Shown here one piece after another: positions 62,619 through 64,000 of a DNA stretch of 64,000 bases. A program made the position numbers and the translations under genes. Source of the stretch: CAWKDG01 sp963848355 (GTDB lineage: Bacteria; Actinomycetota; Acidimicrobiia; Acidimicrobiales; UBA8190); assembly GCA_963848355.1 (NCBI GenBank), contig CAWKDG010000001.1, positions 496,001 through 560,000 of the forward strand, read 5' to 3'. Below the pieces are notes generated by a model, which did not search any database, was not told where the DNA came from, and worked only from the letters and a program-made list of their open reading frames with translations. Position 1 is the stretch's first letter. Each line of letters begins with the position of its first letter.

Positions 62619-63734
62619 TCAGCGGAGGAAGGAGGGGACGTCGAACTCGTCGTCGCCGAGGTCGAGATCGTCCTCGGCGGGTGTGGCGAAGATGTCTTCG
62701 TGCACGGGATCGTGTCCGAGTACCTGGCTGGCCGACGCGCCGGCCGACTTCGGGTCGCCCTTGCGGCCGAGGCCTCCCTCTTCCCAGCGCTCGAAGCCGG
62801 CGGCGATCACCGTCACCCGGACGTCGTCGCCCATCGACTCGTCGATGACGTTGCCGAAGATGATGTTGGCGTCGGGGTGGGCCACGCCGTGGATGATCTC
62901 CATGGCCTCGTTCACCTCGAACAGCCCGAGCTCGGGACCCCCGGCGATGCTGACCAGGATGCCGCGGGCCCCCTCGATCTGTGCCTCGAGCAACGGGCTG
63001 GTGATCGCCGCCCGCGCCGCGTTCACGGCCCGGCCCTCGCCCGTCGTCTGGCCGATCCCCATGATGGCGGTGCCGGCGTCGGCCAGGACCATGCGCACGT
63101 CGGCGAAGTCGGTGTTGATCTGGCCGGGGATGGTGATCAGGTCGGTGATCCCCTGGACACCCTGCAGCAGGACCTCGTCGGCCATCTTGAAGGCATTGAC
63201 CATCGACGTCTTCTCCGTCGACACGGTCAGGAGACGGTCGTTGGGGATGATGATGATGGCGTCGACCTTCTCCTTCAGCTTCTGGATCCCACCCTCGGCC
63301 TGCACCGAGCGCTGCCGACCTTCGAAGGCGAACGGCCGCGTCACCACGGCGATGGTCAGCGCGCCCACCGACCGGGCGATCTCGGCCACCACGGGGGCGG
63401 CGCCCGTCCCCGTCCCTCCCCCCTTGCCGGCGGTGATGAAGACCATGTCGGCGCCCTTCAACGCCTCTTCGATCTCGGCCCGGTGCTCCTCGGCCGCCTC
63501 CCGACCCACCTCGGGGTCGCTCCCGGCCCCGAGACCGCGTGTCCGCTGCCGCCCGATGTCCAGTTTCAGGTCGGCGTCACTCATGAGCAAGGCTTGCGAA
63601 TCGGTGTTGGCGGCGATGAATTCCACGCCCTTCAACCCGGCCTCGATCATCCGGTTGACGGCGTTCACCCCGCCCCCGCCCACGCCGACGACCTTGATGA
63701 CAGCGAAGTAGCTGCTCTGCGCTGGACCGGTCAT
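62619..63734 (-). CDS. ftsZ: Cell division protein FtsZ
   Basis: Tubulin-like GTPase of the Z ring, 371 residues. AVIKVVGVGGGGVNAVNRMI at the N terminus, the GTP signature AGKGGGTGTGAAPVVAEIA, GITDLITIPGQINTDFADVR (catalytic T7 loop) and a C-terminal tail ending DVPSFLR, which binds SepF and FtsA-like partners. ATG at 63734 with GAGGAGAG upstream. Preceded by a strong promoter. Confidence 0.98.
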   Translation of the reverse strand: MTGPAQSSYFAVIKVVGVGGGGVNAVNRMIEAGLKGVEFIAANTDSQALLMSDADLKLDIGRQRTRGLGAGSDPEVGREAAEEHRAEIEEALKGADMVFITAGKGGGTGTGAAPVVAEIARSVGALTIAVVTRPFAFEGRQRSVQAEGGIQKLKEKVDAIIIIPNDRLLTVSTEKTSMVNAFKMADEVLLQGVQGITDLITIPGQINTDFADVRMVLADAGTAIMGIGQTTGEGRAVNAARAAITSPLLEAQIEGARGILVSIAGGPELGLFEVNEAMEIIHGVAHPDANIIFGNVIDESMGDDVRVTVIAAGFERWEEGGLGRKGDPKSAGASASQVLGHDPVHEDIFATPAEDDLDLGDDEFDVPSFLR

Positions 63735-64000
63735 CGACTCTCCTCGACCCTCCCGGGCCTCACGGTGGGTACGTCCGCCAGGTGGTCGGGCTGGCCGCGC
63801 CGGCACCGAGCACCAGTCACCTCACCCTCGACCACAACTTTCAACTGGCGCCTGCCGAGGTGGCCTCACCCTAGGGCCGCACCGTTGAAGCGGTCAAGCA
63901 GAGCCTCAGGCACGACAGGGATGCGCAAGGCCAGGTCAGGATGGTCCTCGTCCCGCCCGCCGCAACTGCGGGGCGCGGCCGGCGGCACCACTCCCCGCTC
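63735..64000. other. Upstream of ftsZ, with possible 3' end of the next gene
   Basis: The region holds the ftsZ leader and promoter. Beyond 63870 a minus-strand frame runs in from the window edge and ends at a TGA overlapping the promoter (ending ALRIPVVPEALLDRFNGAAL). It might be the 3' end of the gene before ftsZ, commonly ftsQ, but there is too little sequence to recognise it. Confidence 0.3.
63868..63897 (-). promoter_or_regulatory. ftsZ promoter
   Basis: -35 TTGACC (63892-63897) and -10 TAGGGT (63868-63873) on the minus strand with an 18-base spacer; both match actinobacterial housekeeping sigma consensus. Leader of about 130 bases to the ftsZ ATG. Confidence 0.65.

Overview
The window is very GC-rich (about 70 percent by eye), uses GTG starts freely, and packs genes with ATGA/GTGA/TGATG overlaps. 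The gene set is actinobacterial: mycobacterial-type integration host factor (mIHF), a proteasome activator of the Bpa/PafE type, a PriA without a helicase core, DivIVA/SepF/FtsZ, DUF3151, and the block aroC-aroK-aroB-aroQ-pepP-efp-nusB-pyrR...pyrF-mihF-gmk-rpoZ-coaBC-metK-priA...def-fmt...rpe-rib. Together with several proteins I know only as actinobacterial hypotheticals, it suggests an uncultured or little-studied lineage of class Acidimicrobiia (inference).

Layout. (1) 1-30338, almost all on the minus strand, is one long housekeeping block. In transcription order: prepilin peptidase; shikimate genes aroC, aroK, aroB, aroQ; a creatinase-fold peptidase; efp and nusB; the pyrimidine operon pyrR-pyrB-pyrC-carA-carB-pyrD-pyrF; mihF, gmk, rpoZ, coaBC, metK, priA; an inserted aldehyde dehydrogenase; def, fmt; a YjbR protein; rpe; ribD-ribBA-ribH; hisG; and a cold-shock-like gene cut by the window edge. 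rsmB and ribE, often found in this block, are not seen. (2) 30339-36547 is the accessory part: a divergent NfuA-type Fe-S carrier and a plus-strand cassette of an ATP-grasp enzyme, a radical SAM protein with a C-terminal CCAEP motif, and a cysteine-rich protein, then small proteins, a flavin reductase-like protein, a lipoprotein and DUF3151. (3) 36585-46701 holds tyrS, an SDR, a YyaL/DUF255 protein, unknown proteins, dnaE1 and bpa. (4) 46750-55717 holds an alkaline-phosphatase-fold protein, an Rrf2 regulator, a channel-like membrane protein, a histidine phosphatase, a sigma-70 factor, rluD, lspA, a pair of PH-domain membrane proteins, and a DksA-type zinc finger with a histone-H1-like tail. 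(5) 55718-64000 holds ileS and the division cluster divIVA, yggT, sepF, yggS, yfiH, ftsZ (minus strand).

Regulation visible in the sequence: a pyr leader with a PyrR-binding loop upstream of pyrR and an intrinsic-terminator-like hairpin inside its first codons; a good ftsZ promoter; and several genes whose -10 hexamer lies 6-7 nt before the start codon, suggesting leaderless mRNAs.

Quality caveat: eleven conserved genes (hisG, ribH, ribD, fmt, priA, carA, pyrC, the cysteine-rich gene, the second PH gene, the dksA-like gene, ileS) each need at least one reading-frame correction. All but one correction removes one base. This looks like residual insertion errors in the consensus rather than gene decay, so those coordinates span the whole gene. 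No tRNA, rRNA, CRISPR array, insertion sequence or replication origin was seen.
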